DNA of 64,000 nucleotides from an uncultured Eubacterium sp. Its GTDB lineage: Bacteria > Bacillota > Clostridia > Lachnospirales > Lachnospiraceae. This document shows, one piece after another, positions 1-7,899 of the stretch; position 1 is the first letter of the stretch; each line of letters starts with the position of its first letter. The stretch lies in NCBI GenBank assembly GCA_900552795.1, contig USBB01000002.1, positions 62,001 through 126,000 of the forward strand, in the 5' to 3' direction. Below the pieces are notes generated by a model, which worked only from the letters and a program-made list of their open reading frames with translations, was not told where the DNA came from and made no database searches. The translations under genes were made by a program, and so were the position numbers.

Positions 1-476
1 CTACAAGCAATGAACTTGCACAGAAAGTATCAGATGAGATTGATGAGTTCGTAAAGGTTTTATCAAGAAAAGAAATTATAACAAAGTCATTGGAAAATTA
101 TGGATATATACTTGTGGCTGATTCGATGGACGAGGCTGTCGAGGTTGCTAATGATATAGCTTCAGAGCACCTTGAGATAGTTACAAAGGATCCTTTTAAT
201 ATTATGACAAAAATAAAGAACGCAGGTGCTATATTCTTAGGCGAATACAGCAGTGAGCCTCTCGGTGACTATTTTGCGGGTCCTAACCATGTATTGCCTA
301 CAAACGGAACTGCAAAATTTTTCTCACCATTAAGCGTTGACGATTTTATAAAGAAATCAAGTATTATTTCATATTCAAGAGAGGCACTTGAGCCCATACA
401 TAAGGATATCGAAAGTTTTGCAAATGCTGAGCATTTGACAGCACATGCAAATTCAATAAAGGTAAGATTTGAGTAG
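1..476 (+). CDS. hisD: Histidinol dehydrogenase, C-terminal part (5' end outside window)
   Basis: HisD oxidises L-histidinol to L-histidine in two NAD-dependent steps, the last reactions of histidine synthesis in the cytosol. The frame is open from base 3 of the window, so only the C-terminal third or so is present. Visible family features are the SEHLE motif (catalytic Glu-His pair), then EPLGDYFAGPNHVLPT, which carries the Glu, zinc-binding Asp and substrate His, and the terminal AEHLTAHANSIKVR, which carries the last Glu and the zinc-ligand His. Nothing looks broken. It is the first visible gene of a + strand his operon, with hisB starting 30 bases downstream. The TTG at base 90 is an internal codon, not the start. 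Confidence 0.95.
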   Translation, partial: TSNELAQKVSDEIDEFVKVLSRKEIITKSLENYGYILVADSMDEAVEVANDIASEHLEIVTKDPFNIMTKIKNAGAIFLGEYSSEPLGDYFAGPNHVLPTNGTAKFFSPLSVDDFIKKSSIISYSREALEPIHKDIESFANAEHLTAHANSIKVRFE

Positions 477-506
477 ATTATCAGATATCATGAATGGAGG
501 ATGGTT

Positions 507-1109
507 ATGACTTCAGCCGTTAATTTAAGAAAAGCGGATATAGTCCGCAAAACCAAAGAGACAGACATAAGTTTATCAATCAATATCGACGGAAGAGGCG
601 AGGCGGACGTTGATACAGGCATAGGCTTTTTAGATCATATGCTTATAAGCTTTGCAAAACATGGACTTTTTGATTTAAATGTAAAAGTGACCGGAGATTT
701 AATAGTTGACTGTCATCATACTATAGAGGATGTCGGAATTGTTCTCGGAGAGGCAGTTAAATCGGCTGTCGGTGATAAAAAAGCCATAAGAAGATACGGA
801 GATATTATATTGCCTATGGATGAAGCCTTAATACTTTGTGCAGTCGATTTATCAGGACGTCCTTATCTGGTGTTTGAGGGGGATTTTAAATCTGATAGAG
901 TCGGATATTTTGATACACAGATGGTTAAGGAATTCTTTTATGCAGTATCTTACAGTGCCGGAATGAATCTTCATATAAGGCAGATAAGCGGCGAAAATGA
1001 TCATCATATAATCGAGGGCATGTTTAAAGCTTTTGCGAAAGCATTAGATGAGGCAACGATTAAAGATACTCGCATAAAGAATGTTTTATCTACTAAAGGT
1101 TCGCTATAA
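507..1109 (+). CDS. hisB: Imidazoleglycerol-phosphate dehydratase
   Basis: HisB dehydrates imidazole glycerol phosphate to imidazole acetol phosphate. The 200-residue length matches the monofunctional bacterial enzyme. The metal-binding motifs GIGFLDHML, DCHHTIEDVG and DHHIIEGMFKAFAKAL are all present. An in-frame ATG exists at 501, but it directly abuts the GGAGG at 496-500. The ATG at 507 has a correct six-base spacing and gives MTSAVNLRKADIVRKT, so 507 is chosen. It sits 30 bases after hisD and 24 bases before hisA, with no promoter or terminator between them, so it is co-transcribed. Confidence 0.95.
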   Translation: MTSAVNLRKADIVRKTKETDISLSINIDGRGEADVDTGIGFLDHMLISFAKHGLFDLNVKVTGDLIVDCHHTIEDVGIVLGEAVKSAVGDKKAIRRYGDIILPMDEALILCAVDLSGRPYLVFEGDFKSDRVGYFDTQMVKEFFYAVSYSAGMNLHIRQISGENDHHIIEGMFKAFAKALDEATIKDTRIKNVLSTKGSL

Positions 1110-1133
1110 TATAAGAAAAGAGGACATTACACG

Positions 1134-1853
1134 ATGAGATTATATCCTGCTATTGATATTAAGGACGGAAAATGTGTCCGTTTAAAAAAAGGTCTTTTTA
1201 ATGAGGTGACGGTTTATTCGGATAAACCTGAGGACATTGCAAAGCAGTTTGAAGCTGCGGGAGCTAAATTTATACATACAGTCGATTTGGACGGAGCTTT
1301 GAAAGGGCGTTCTGTAAATGCGGCAGTCATAGAAAAAATTGTAAAATCTGTCTCTGTTCCGGTACAGCTTGGCGGCGGAATAAGAACTATGGAAAATATA
1401 CAGGAAGTTCTTGATTTGGGTGTATATCGCGCTATAATAGGTACAAAGGCGGTAAGCGACCCTGATTTTATAAAGGCAGCCATAGAAAAATTCGGTCCTG
1501 AGCATATAGTTGTCGGGGTTGACGCAAAAGATGGGCTCGTAGCTGTTGAGGGATGGGAAAAAGTCAGTGACAAAACTGCACTTAACCTCGCTCTTGCCAT
1601 GAAAGATATGGGTGTAAAGACTATCGTATATACTGATATTTCAAAGGATGGCATGCTTGCAGGACCTAATGTAGAACAGACAAAGCTCTTATCTGACAAG
1701 ACGGGTATTGATATAATTGCATCTGGCGGAATGTCGTGTATGCAGGATCTGGAAAACATTTATGATGCAGGTATACACGGGGCTATAATGGGCAAGGCAC
1801 TCTATGAGAAGAAGATAGATTTAAGAGAAGCTGTTTTGCGTTTTGAATCTTAA
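1134..1853 (+). CDS. hisA: ProFAR isomerase HisA (TIM barrel)
   Basis: HisA isomerises ProFAR to PRFAR by an Amadori rearrangement. The 239-residue half-barrel-repeat fold is visible: N-terminal LYPAIDIKDGKCVRL holds the catalytic Asp, VVGVDAKDG and YTDISKDGML hold the second Asp, and VQLGGGIRT and IIASGGMS are the two phosphate-binding loops. The start follows an AGAGG at about 1119. It lies between hisB and the fused gene that replaces hisF-hisI-hisE. Both catalytic Asp residues are intact here, in contrast to the neighbouring HisF-like domain. Confidence 0.95.
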   Translation: MRLYPAIDIKDGKCVRLKKGLFNEVTVYSDKPEDIAKQFEAAGAKFIHTVDLDGALKGRSVNAAVIEKIVKSVSVPVQLGGGIRTMENIQEVLDLGVYRAIIGTKAVSDPDFIKAAIEKFGPEHIVVGVDAKDGLVAVEGWEKVSDKTALNLALAMKDMGVKTIVYTDISKDGMLAGPNVEQTKLLSDKTGIDIIASGGMSCMQDLENIYDAGIHGAIMGKALYEKKIDLREAVLRFES

Positions 1854-1878
1854 TTAAGCATGAAATGGAGATTGAATT

Positions 1879-3186
1879 ATGTCATATAAAAAACTGATGC
1901 CGATAATTTATTTAAAAGATAAGAAAGCATATGCCGATTATCAGTGTGTATGCTTAATCGGGGAAAATGAAAAAGAAAGCGATGCAGTTGTTTTAGCTGA
2001 CAGCTTTGAAAAAAACGGTGCTGATGAAATCATAATTATGGATATGTCATATGATGATGCTTCGCATGAAGAGGCTATAGGAATTATCAGGCAGATAACA
2101 AAAAATATTGATATACCTGTAATAGTCGGCGGCAATGTTAAAAGAGTTGAGGATGTTAAAAAATATCTTTATGCCGGTGCGAAAACTGCGCTTCTTTCAG
2201 ATTCAAAGGAATCTAATGTCATGATGATGAAAGAAGTCTGTGACAGATTCGGTGCTGATAAGATAGGTCTGCATTTTGAAGATTACGGCTATGATAGAGA
2301 AGTATTAAAAATGGCAAGAGATAACAAGTTATCCTGCATTTTATTTGAAGATGGCGTCGAATATAATCAGATTTTGCCGGAAATTGCAGGAATTCCTGCA
2401 ATTATTGAATTCAGCATGTCGAATGATTTAAATGACATAAAAGGTATACTTCAAAATGAAGCAGTGTCTGCTGTTACAGGTGTCTGTGTTACTTTAAATG
2501 GCTATGATTATATGAATGCAAAGCTTCAGCTTAAAAATAGCGGAATAGAAATGAACACGTTTGAAAGTGCGGTCCCATTTTCTGAATTTAAGTTAAACAG
2601 TGACGGACTTATACCTGTTATTGTGCAGGATTACAAGACTGATGAAGTTCTCATGCTTGCTTACATGAATGAGGAGGCTTACAATCTTACAATAGAAACA
2701 GGAAAAATGACATACTTCAGCAGAAGCCGCAGTGAAATATGGGTTAAAGGGTTGACATCCGGACATTTTCAGTATGTGCGCTCCATTGAGATAGACTGTG
2801 ACAATGATACATTGCTTGCAAAGGTTAAGCAGGTTGGTGCAGCGTGTCATACAGGTAACAGAAGCTGCTTTTACAGAAATCTTGTATCAACTGAATATGC
2901 ACAGACGAATCCTCTTAAGGTATTTAATGATGTAATGGGTGTTATTCAGGATAGAAAGCTTCATCCTAAAGAGGGTTCTTATACAAATTATCTTTTTGAT
3001 AAAGGAATTGATAAGATACTTAAAAAATGTGGTGAAGAAGCTGCAGAAATTATAATTGCAGCTAAAAATCCGGATCCGGAAGAAATAAAGTATGAAATAT
3101 CTGACTTTTTATATCATGTCATGGTGCTTATGGTCTTAAGAGGTGTGACATGGGAAGATATAGTTAAGGAGTTGGCCAACCGCTGA
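1879..3186 (+). CDS. hisIE: HisF-like domain fused to HisI and HisE
   Basis: The C-terminal two thirds are standard. HisI (phosphoribosyl-AMP cyclohydrolase) covers about residues 235-335, with metal Asp306/308/310 and Cys307, Cys323 and Cys330. HisE (phosphoribosyl-ATP pyrophosphatase) covers about 345-430, with the CGEEAAEIIIAA helix. These carry out the second and third steps of histidine synthesis. Residues 1-225 look like a HisF-type TIM barrel (GADEIIIMDMS, IPVIVGGNVKRVEDVKKYLYAGA). Where HisF has its catalytic aspartates (IPCLDVKDG and the later IDAK), this protein reads MPIIYLKDK and GLHFED, that is Tyr11 and His132. The barrel is therefore probably not a cyclase. The canonical hisF slot between hisA and hisI is filled by this remnant. 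Gene position and the C-terminal domains are secure; the role of the N-terminal domain is unknown. Confidence 0.9.
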   Translation: MSYKKLMPIIYLKDKKAYADYQCVCLIGENEKESDAVVLADSFEKNGADEIIIMDMSYDDASHEEAIGIIRQITKNIDIPVIVGGNVKRVEDVKKYLYAGAKTALLSDSKESNVMMMKEVCDRFGADKIGLHFEDYGYDREVLKMARDNKLSCILFEDGVEYNQILPEIAGIPAIIEFSMSNDLNDIKGILQNEAVSAVTGVCVTLNGYDYMNAKLQLKNSGIEMNTFESAVPFSEFKLNSDGLIPVIVQDYKTDEVLMLAYMNEEAYNLTIETGKMTYFSRSRSEIWVKGLTSGHFQYVRSIEIDCDNDTLLAKVKQVGAACHTGNRSCFYRNLVSTEYAQTNPLKVFNDVMGVIQDRKLHPKEGSYTNYLFDKGIDKILKKCGEEAAEIIIAAKNPDPEEIKYEISDFLYHVMVLMVLRGVTWEDIVKELANR

Positions 3187-3219
3187 TTTGGATATATCGC
3201 TTAAGAAATGAGGATTAAT

Positions 3220-4449
3220 ATGAGCACAAAATATATAATTACAAAGCATAAGGACAGGCTGTTTACTGCTGTATTTAAGGATGATAAGTGTTTAGAACTG
3301 CATCCGTCGCAGGACAGCAGCGAAGTTGCAGGCAATATTTATATAGGGCGTGTTGAAAATGTAGTAAAAAATATCAATAGTGCCTTTGTTGAAATTCAAA
3401 AAGGAGTAAAATGTTATTATTCACTTGATGAAAACAAAAGGCACTTTTTTCTTAACAAAAAGAATAATACATCTGTAAATCAGGGAGATCTGCTTTTGCT
3501 TCAGATTTCAAAAGAACCGATAAAAACCAAGCCGGCAACCGTTACAGGTAAAATAACGCTTACAGGGCGTTTCCTTGTTCTTTCAAGTGATGTCTCAGGC
3601 GTAAGTATTTCGTCAAAGACAAAAAGTAATGATAACTGCAGGTATTTAAAGAGTGTTCTTTGCGAAAACATAAATTTTGATGCGTTAGACGGTTATGAGT
3701 ATCTGTCTGATAACCAAAAGGATTTTGGAAGGTTTGGCTTTATACTGCGCACAAATTCGGCAAAAGCTGAAGAAAAAGAGGTTCTTGCTGAGGCATTAAA
3801 ACTAATAGATGACTTCAGGGACATATTAAAGAAATCACTTTTTGCATCTGCATTTACGCATGTATATAAAGCACCTCCTGGTTATATAGAGTTTTTAAAA
3901 AACGCCAAATTTAGTGAGGAATGTGAGTTTGTAACTGATTTGGAAGATGTTTATGAGACTCTGGCTGAAGAAATAGCTGGTGATAAAAGGGTTAATCTAA
4001 GATTGTATAAGGATGATTTGCTAAGTCTTTCTAAGCTGTATTCACTTGAAAGCATTATTTCAAATGCAATGTGCCGGAAGCTTTGGCTAAAGAGCGGCGG
4101 TTATATAATAATAGAACAGACCGAAGCACTTACTGTAATTGATGTCAATTCAGGGAAATATGTCGCAAACACAAGAAAAAAGAGCGATAAAGAAAAAACA
4201 TATGTGCTTGTAAATAAAGAGGCGGCGGTTGAAATAGCAAGGCAGTTGAGATTAAGAAATATAAGCGGAATAATAGTGGTTGATTTTATAAATATGACGG
4301 ATAAAAGTGATAATTCGGAGTTTATAACCTATTTAAAGCAGCTGTTAAAGCAGGATGAGACAGATACAGCTTTTGTTGACATAACGAAGCTCGGTCTTGT
4401 GGAAATTACAAGGAAGCGCAGCGGAAAGCCGCTTATTGAGCTGCTGTAA
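3220..4449 (+). CDS. rng: Ribonuclease E/G family endoribonuclease
   Basis: This endoribonuclease processes rRNA and mRNA 5' ends and needs Mg. The protein has an S1 RNA-binding domain near the N-terminus (GNIYIGRVENVVKNINSAFVEIQ) and the catalytic core with Asp in TVIDVNSGKYV and Asp in IIVVDFINM. At 409 residues it is shorter than E. coli RNase G (489). It has no obvious CPxCxG zinc-link motif and ends soon after the second Asp strand, as in other short clostridial forms. The open frame starts at 3208, but GAGG at 3210-3213 points to the ATG at 3220 (MSTKYIITKHKDR). RNase G just upstream of the L21/L27 genes is a common Firmicute arrangement. Confidence 0.9.
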   Translation: MSTKYIITKHKDRLFTAVFKDDKCLELHPSQDSSEVAGNIYIGRVENVVKNINSAFVEIQKGVKCYYSLDENKRHFFLNKKNNTSVNQGDLLLLQISKEPIKTKPATVTGKITLTGRFLVLSSDVSGVSISSKTKSNDNCRYLKSVLCENINFDALDGYEYLSDNQKDFGRFGFILRTNSAKAEEKEVLAEALKLIDDFRDILKKSLFASAFTHVYKAPPGYIEFLKNAKFSEECEFVTDLEDVYETLAEEIAGDKRVNLRLYKDDLLSLSKLYSLESIISNAMCRKLWLKSGGYIIIEQTEALTVIDVNSGKYVANTRKKSDKEKTYVLVNKEAAVEIARQLRLRNISGIIVVDFINMTDKSDNSEFITYLKQLLKQDETDTAFVDITKLGLVEITRKRSGKPLIELL

Positions 4450-4505
4450 TTCTGCTTATTTTAATATGCGTCTTTAATTATGTTGCTTAAGAAAAGAGGG
4501 TATTT

Positions 4506-5033
4506 ATGAGACAATATGATGAGAATTATAAGGTTATATATAATTGGTTTATGAAGCCAAATTCAAAAAGATTTGCTGTTTTAAAAGTGTTTTACAAGCT
4601 TTTTCCAATTTTATCGGCATTGATATATATAGGACTTATTTTTTATTGTGTTTCGTTATCCGAAAGCTTTAACCTTATATTTGAAAATCAAATTCTTATG
4701 AGAGTTGTGATTGTTCCGTTTGTGACATTTGCGGCAGTTACTGTCATGCGTAAATTTATAGATGCAAAAAGGCCATATATCAAATATAATTACATACCCC
4801 TTATTGATAAAGAAAAAACAGGAGAATCATTTCCAAGCAGACACACTCTTTCGGCTGCAATAATTGCAATGGCATGTCTGTATGTTAATATTTATCTTGG
4901 AGTCATAGCCTGGATTATTGCAGTTATTGTAGGAGCTACAAGATATATCGGAGGCGTTCATTTTTTTAAAGATGTTATATTTGGGATATTGATAGCGATA
5001 CTTTGCGGAGTTATCGGTTTTGGGGTTATATAG
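4506..5033 (+). CDS. PAP2-family membrane phosphatase
   Basis: This integral membrane phosphatase of the PAP2/phosphatidic acid phosphatase superfamily probably acts on a lipid phosphate or pyrophosphate at the outer face of the membrane. All three motifs are visible in 175 residues: KFIDAKRPY (motif 1), SFPSRHTLSAA (motif 2, with the catalytic His) and GATRYIGGVHFFKDV (motif 3, with Arg and the nucleophilic His). Several hydrophobic segments surround them. A strong AGAGGG lies just before the ATG. It stands between rng and the L21 promoter and may be read with rng. The substrate (undecaprenyl pyrophosphate or phosphatidylglycerol phosphate, for example) cannot be told from sequence. Confidence 0.85.
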   Translation: MRQYDENYKVIYNWFMKPNSKRFAVLKVFYKLFPILSALIYIGLIFYCVSLSESFNLIFENQILMRVVIVPFVTFAAVTVMRKFIDAKRPYIKYNYIPLIDKEKTGESFPSRHTLSAAIIAMACLYVNIYLGVIAWIIAVIVGATRYIGGVHFFKDVIFGILIAILCGVIGFGVI

Positions 5034-5094
5034 TGAGCAGGTATATTTTTAAATAGTAATTTGTTAAAAAAATTGTTAAAAATAATATTTTTTC

Positions 5095-5123
5095 TTGACA
5101 AAGCAATAGCTTTAATATATTAT
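5095..5123 (+). promoter_or_regulatory. Sigma-A promoter of the rplU operon
   Basis: A perfect -35 TTGACA (5095-5100) and a -10 TATTAT (5118-5123) are separated by exactly 17 bases, within very AT-rich DNA. The transcript would start near 5130, leaving about 70 bases of leader in front of rplU. Confidence 0.8.
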
Positions 5124-5125
5124 AT

Positions 5126-5190
5126 TACAGTGTGCCGCACAGTTAGGGTATAAGCAGATTTTCTCCCCAAAACTGGCGAGTATTTGATTT
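5126..5190 (+). ncRNA. Probable ribosomal protein L21 leader RNA
   Basis: The leader between promoter and rplU contains a conserved-looking, GC-richer block (GTGCCGCACAGTTAGGG ... CTCCCCAAAACTGGCG) that can fold with CAGTT/AACTG and AGGG/CTCC pairing. Position, size and sequence fit the Firmicute L21 leader family, an autoregulatory mRNA structure thought to bind L21. This was matched by eye only; a covariance-model search would decide. Confidence 0.55.
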
Positions 5191-5202
5191 AGGAGGTGCC
5201 AT

Positions 5203-5511
5203 ATGTACGCAATTATAGCAACAGGTGGTAAACAGTACACAGTTTCTGAAGGCGATGTAATCAAGGTTGAAAAGCTTGGTGTTAATGCTGGTGACACTGT
5301 TACATTTGACCAGGTTCTTTTCGTAAACAACGGTGAAGCTAAAGTTGGTGATCCAACAGTAGCCGGAGCTTCTGTTACAGCAAGCGTTATCGAAGAAGGA
5401 AAAGGCAAGAAGGTTATTGTTTACAAGTATAAGAGAAAAACTGGCTATCATAAGAAGAATGGTCACAGACAGTTGTTCACTAAGGTTAAGATTGAAAAAA
5501 TCAACGCCTAA
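5203..5511 (+). CDS. rplU: 50S ribosomal protein L21
   Basis: L21 is a 102-residue large-subunit protein that binds 23S rRNA near L20. The sequence from MYAIIATGGKQYTVSEGD through GKKVIVYKYKRKTGYHKKNGHRQ is highly characteristic. It is preceded by a strong AGGAGGTG at 5191-5198 and heads the rplU-prp-rpmA operon, which ends at the terminator at 6196-6224. Codon choice is biased towards common codons, as expected for a highly expressed gene. Confidence 0.97.
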   Translation: MYAIIATGGKQYTVSEGDVIKVEKLGVNAGDTVTFDQVLFVNNGEAKVGDPTVAGASVTASVIEEGKGKKVIVYKYKRKTGYHKKNGHRQLFTKVKIEKINA

Positions 5512-5558
5512 TTTTATTTGTGAATAGATTTTATTTTGGAAAGGCATAGGTATTTATT

Positions 5559-5885
5559 ATGACTTATGCAACAATCTACAAAAACTCTGAAAAAGAGATT
5601 GTTGGATTTAAAACGCAGGGACATGCAGGTTATGCCGAATCAGGAAGTGACATTGTGTGTGCTGCTATATCAGTGCTTGTTATTAATACAATTAATTCGA
5701 TAAATGAATTTACTGATGATAAATGTATTGTACATGCTGATGAAAATGATGCTGTCATATCACTTATGGCAGAGTTACCGATTAGTAAGGAAACTCAGGT
5801 TTTGCTTAAATCACTTGAACTGGGATTAACTCAGACATCTTTGGGCAATCCTGATTATTTATCGATTAAAGTCGAGGAGGTGTAA
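5559..5885 (+). CDS. prp: Ribosomal-processing cysteine protease Prp
   Basis: Prp is a small cysteine protease that removes the N-terminal extension of ribosomal protein L27 in Firmicutes and related phyla. The catalytic pair is visible in GHAGYAESGSDIVCAAIS, with the His and the Cys 12 residues apart. The 108-residue length is typical. It sits between rplU and rpmA, and the rpmA product starts with the matching cleavage site LQFFAHKKG. It ends five bases before the rpmA start, so the three genes are one translation-linked operon. Confidence 0.93.
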   Translation: MTYATIYKNSEKEIVGFKTQGHAGYAESGSDIVCAAISVLVINTINSINEFTDDKCIVHADENDAVISLMAELPISKETQVLLKSLELGLTQTSLGNPDYLSIKVEEV

Positions 5886-5889
5886 TGTT

Positions 5890-6180
5890 ATGTTGAATTT
5901 GAACCTTCAGTTTTTCGCTCATAAAAAGGGTGTTGGTTCTACAAAGAACGGTAGAGATTCTGAGTCTAAGAGATTAGGTGCAAAGAGAGCTGACGGACAG
6001 TTTGTTTTAGCTGGTAATATTCTTTACAGACAGCGTGGAACAAAGATTCATCCAGGCGTTAATGTTGGTCGCGGTGGCGATGATACATTATTTGCACTTG
6101 TTGATGGAACTGTTAAGTTCGAAAGAAAGGGCAGAGATAAAAAGCAGGTATCTGTTTATCCTGTAGCTTCTAACGAATAA
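5890..6180 (+). CDS. rpmA: 50S ribosomal protein L27, with Prp-cleaved N-terminal extension
   Basis: L27 is a large-subunit protein whose N-terminus reaches the peptidyl transferase centre. This 96-residue form begins MLNLNLQFFAHKKGVGSTKNG. The eight or nine residues up to FF form the extension that Prp removes, exposing AHKKG. The GGAGG at 5876-5880 lies nine bases upstream. It is the last gene before a strong intrinsic terminator. Confidence 0.97.
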   Translation: MLNLNLQFFAHKKGVGSTKNGRDSESKRLGAKRADGQFVLAGNILYRQRGTKIHPGVNVGRGGDDTLFALVDGTVKFERKGRDKKQVSVYPVASNE

Positions 6181-6192
6181 TATTGTTCATTT

Positions 6193-6224
6193 ATGGCTCC
6201 AAGTCTTCGGATTTGGAGCTTTTT
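6193..6224 (+). terminator. Intrinsic terminator after rpmA with UUCG tetraloop
   Basis: GCTCCAA (6196-6202) pairs with TTGGAGC (6213-6219). The stem extends inward to a C(TTCG)G tetraloop, giving about ten base pairs, followed by a TTTTT run. It closes the rplU-prp-rpmA operon. It also shows that the open frame extending obgE upstream to 6193 is not coding, since that extension reads through the hairpin. Confidence 0.9.
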
Positions 6225-6246
6225 AAGTGCTGGAAAAGGGGATTAT

Positions 6247-7539
6247 ATGTTTAAAGACAGAGCAAGAATTTTTATAAAATCAGGCAGAGGCGGAGACGGT
6301 CACGTAAGCTTTCGAAGAGAGCTTTATGTTCCGGATGGCGGTCCGGACGGCGGCAATGGCGGCAAAGGCGGAGATATAATATTTGAAGTAGATAAGGGAC
6401 TTAATACTTTAGGTGAATTCCGTCATAACAGCAAATACATTGCACAGAGCGGAGAAGAAGGTGGAAAACGTCGCTGCACAGGTAAAAACGGAGAAGATCT
6501 TATAATAAAAGTACCAGAGGGAACAGTAATATTAGAGGACGAAAGTCGTAAAGTTATAGCCGATATGTCTAACGGTAATTTGAGAGAAGTTATTTTAAAA
6601 GGCGGACGCGGCGGCAAAGGAAATATGAATTACGCGACTTCTACAATGCAGGCTCCTCAATATGCACAGCCGGGACAGGATGCACAGGAATTATGGATAA
6701 GACTTGAATTAAAGGTTATAGCGGATGTAGGTCTTGTAGGATTTCCTAATGTAGGAAAATCAACGCTTCTTTCAAGAGTAACAAATGCAAAACCAAAGAT
6801 AGCTAATTACCATTTCACAACACTTAATCCTAATTTGGGAGTTGTTGATTTGGATGGAGGAAAAGGGTTTGTTATAGCAGATATTCCTGGGCTTATTGAA
6901 GGGGCTTCAGAAGGAGTAGGTCTCGGACATGAATTTTTGCGTCATATTGAGCGTACAAAGGTTATTATTCATATGGTAGATGCAGCATCTACTGAGGGAA
7001 GAGCCCCTGTGGCCGATATTAAAGCAATAAATGATGAACTTCGCGCATATAATCCGGAATTATTAAAAAGACCACAAGTTATTGCCGCAAATAAAATTGA
7101 TGCTATATATGATGATGGCGGTGATAATCCTATAGATATAATAAAGAAAGAATTTGAGCCGGAAGGCATAAAGGTTTATCCTATCTCAGCAGTTACAGGA
7201 AAAGGACTTAAGGAGCTGCTTTATTATGTTCGTGAGCTTCTTGATGGAATGGACGATGAACCGGTTATGTTTGAAAAAGAGCTTGATACAGATACATTAT
7301 TTGATAATCCAAATGAAGCATTTTACGTTGAAAAAGATGCAAAAGGTATATATCTTGTATATGGTCCGAGAGTTGACAGAATGCTTGGATATACTAACCT
7401 TGAGTCAGAAAAAGGCTTCAGCTTCTTCCAGCGTTTTTTAAGAGAGACAGGAATATTAAAGCAGCTTAAGGATTTAGGTGTCGAAGAAGGAGATACTGTA
7501 CGTGTCGGTGATTATCTTGAGTTTGATTATTATGATTAA
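6247..7539 (+). CDS. obgE: Obg-family GTPase
   Basis: Obg is an essential GTPase linked to 50S assembly, (p)ppGpp response and, in Firmicutes, sporulation and stress. The protein has the glycine-rich Obg fold (residues about 2-158, GGPDGGNGGKGGD), the G domain with P-loop GFPNVGKST, DIPGLIEGA and NKID, and a C-terminal OCT domain (about 350-430). The frame is open from 6193, but that part is a terminator hairpin. The ATG at 6247 (MFKDRARIFIKSGRGGDG) follows AAAAGGGG and matches the family start, giving 430 residues. Downstream are yhbY, nadD, yqeK and rsfS, the usual Obg neighbourhood. Confidence 0.95.
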   Translation: MFKDRARIFIKSGRGGDGHVSFRRELYVPDGGPDGGNGGKGGDIIFEVDKGLNTLGEFRHNSKYIAQSGEEGGKRRCTGKNGEDLIIKVPEGTVILEDESRKVIADMSNGNLREVILKGGRGGKGNMNYATSTMQAPQYAQPGQDAQELWIRLELKVIADVGLVGFPNVGKSTLLSRVTNAKPKIANYHFTTLNPNLGVVDLDGGKGFVIADIPGLIEGASEGVGLGHEFLRHIERTKVIIHMVDAASTEGRAPVADIKAINDELRAYNPELLKRPQVIAANKIDAIYDDGGDNPIDIIKKEFEPEGIKVYPISAVTGKGLKELLYYVRELLDGMDDEPVMFEKELDTDTLFDNPNEAFYVEKDAKGIYLVYGPRVDRMLGYTNLESEKGFSFFQRFLRETGILKQLKDLGVEEGDTVRVGDYLEFDYYD

Positions 7540-7589
7540 TATACGCTTAAATATTGTGAAAAGTGTATAGGATAAGAATGGAGAGCATT

Positions 7590-7898
7590 ATGACAAGTAA
7601 ACAGAGAGCATATTTAAAGAGCCTGGCAATGACCATGGATCCTATTTTTCAGTTTGGCAAATCAAGTCTTACACCGGAAAACACTAAAGCTATATCGGAA
7701 GCTTTAGAGGCAAGGGAGCTTATTAAAATAAATGTTTTGCAAAATTGTGCCGACGATGCCAATGAAATTGCCCAGACACTTGCTGAGCGTACAAGATCAG
7801 AGGTTGTGCAGGTAATAGGTAAGAAAATAGTTTTATATAAGGAATCAAAAAATAAAAAGAAAATAGAACTTCCTCCTGCAGGAAAGGCAAAAAATTAA
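7590..7898 (+). CDS. yhbY: YhbY-family CRM-domain RNA-binding protein
   Basis: This small protein (102 residues) consists of a single CRM domain, a fold that binds precursor 50S ribosomes. It begins MTSKQRAYLKSLAMTMDPIFQFGKSSLT and contains the family signature pattern around ALEARELIKINVL and GKKIVLY. The longer open frame starts at 7563, but GGAGA at 7580-7584 favours the ATG at 7590. Placement between obgE and nadD is conserved in Firmicutes. It ends one base before nadD. Confidence 0.9.
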   Translation: MTSKQRAYLKSLAMTMDPIFQFGKSSLTPENTKAISEALEARELIKINVLQNCADDANEIAQTLAERTRSEVVQVIGKKIVLYKESKNKKKIELPPAGKAKN

Positions 7899-7899
7899 T

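Noticed and set aside
1214..1759. 181-codon frame on the - strand within hisA
   Set aside because: Antisense to a fully conserved hisA with no ribosome binding site; low-complexity Ser/Ala/Pro translation typical of shadow frames.
6193..6246. N-terminal extension of obgE
   Set aside because: The frame is open, but the DNA is a perfect terminator hairpin with a UUCG loop, and the Obg family start lies at 6247.
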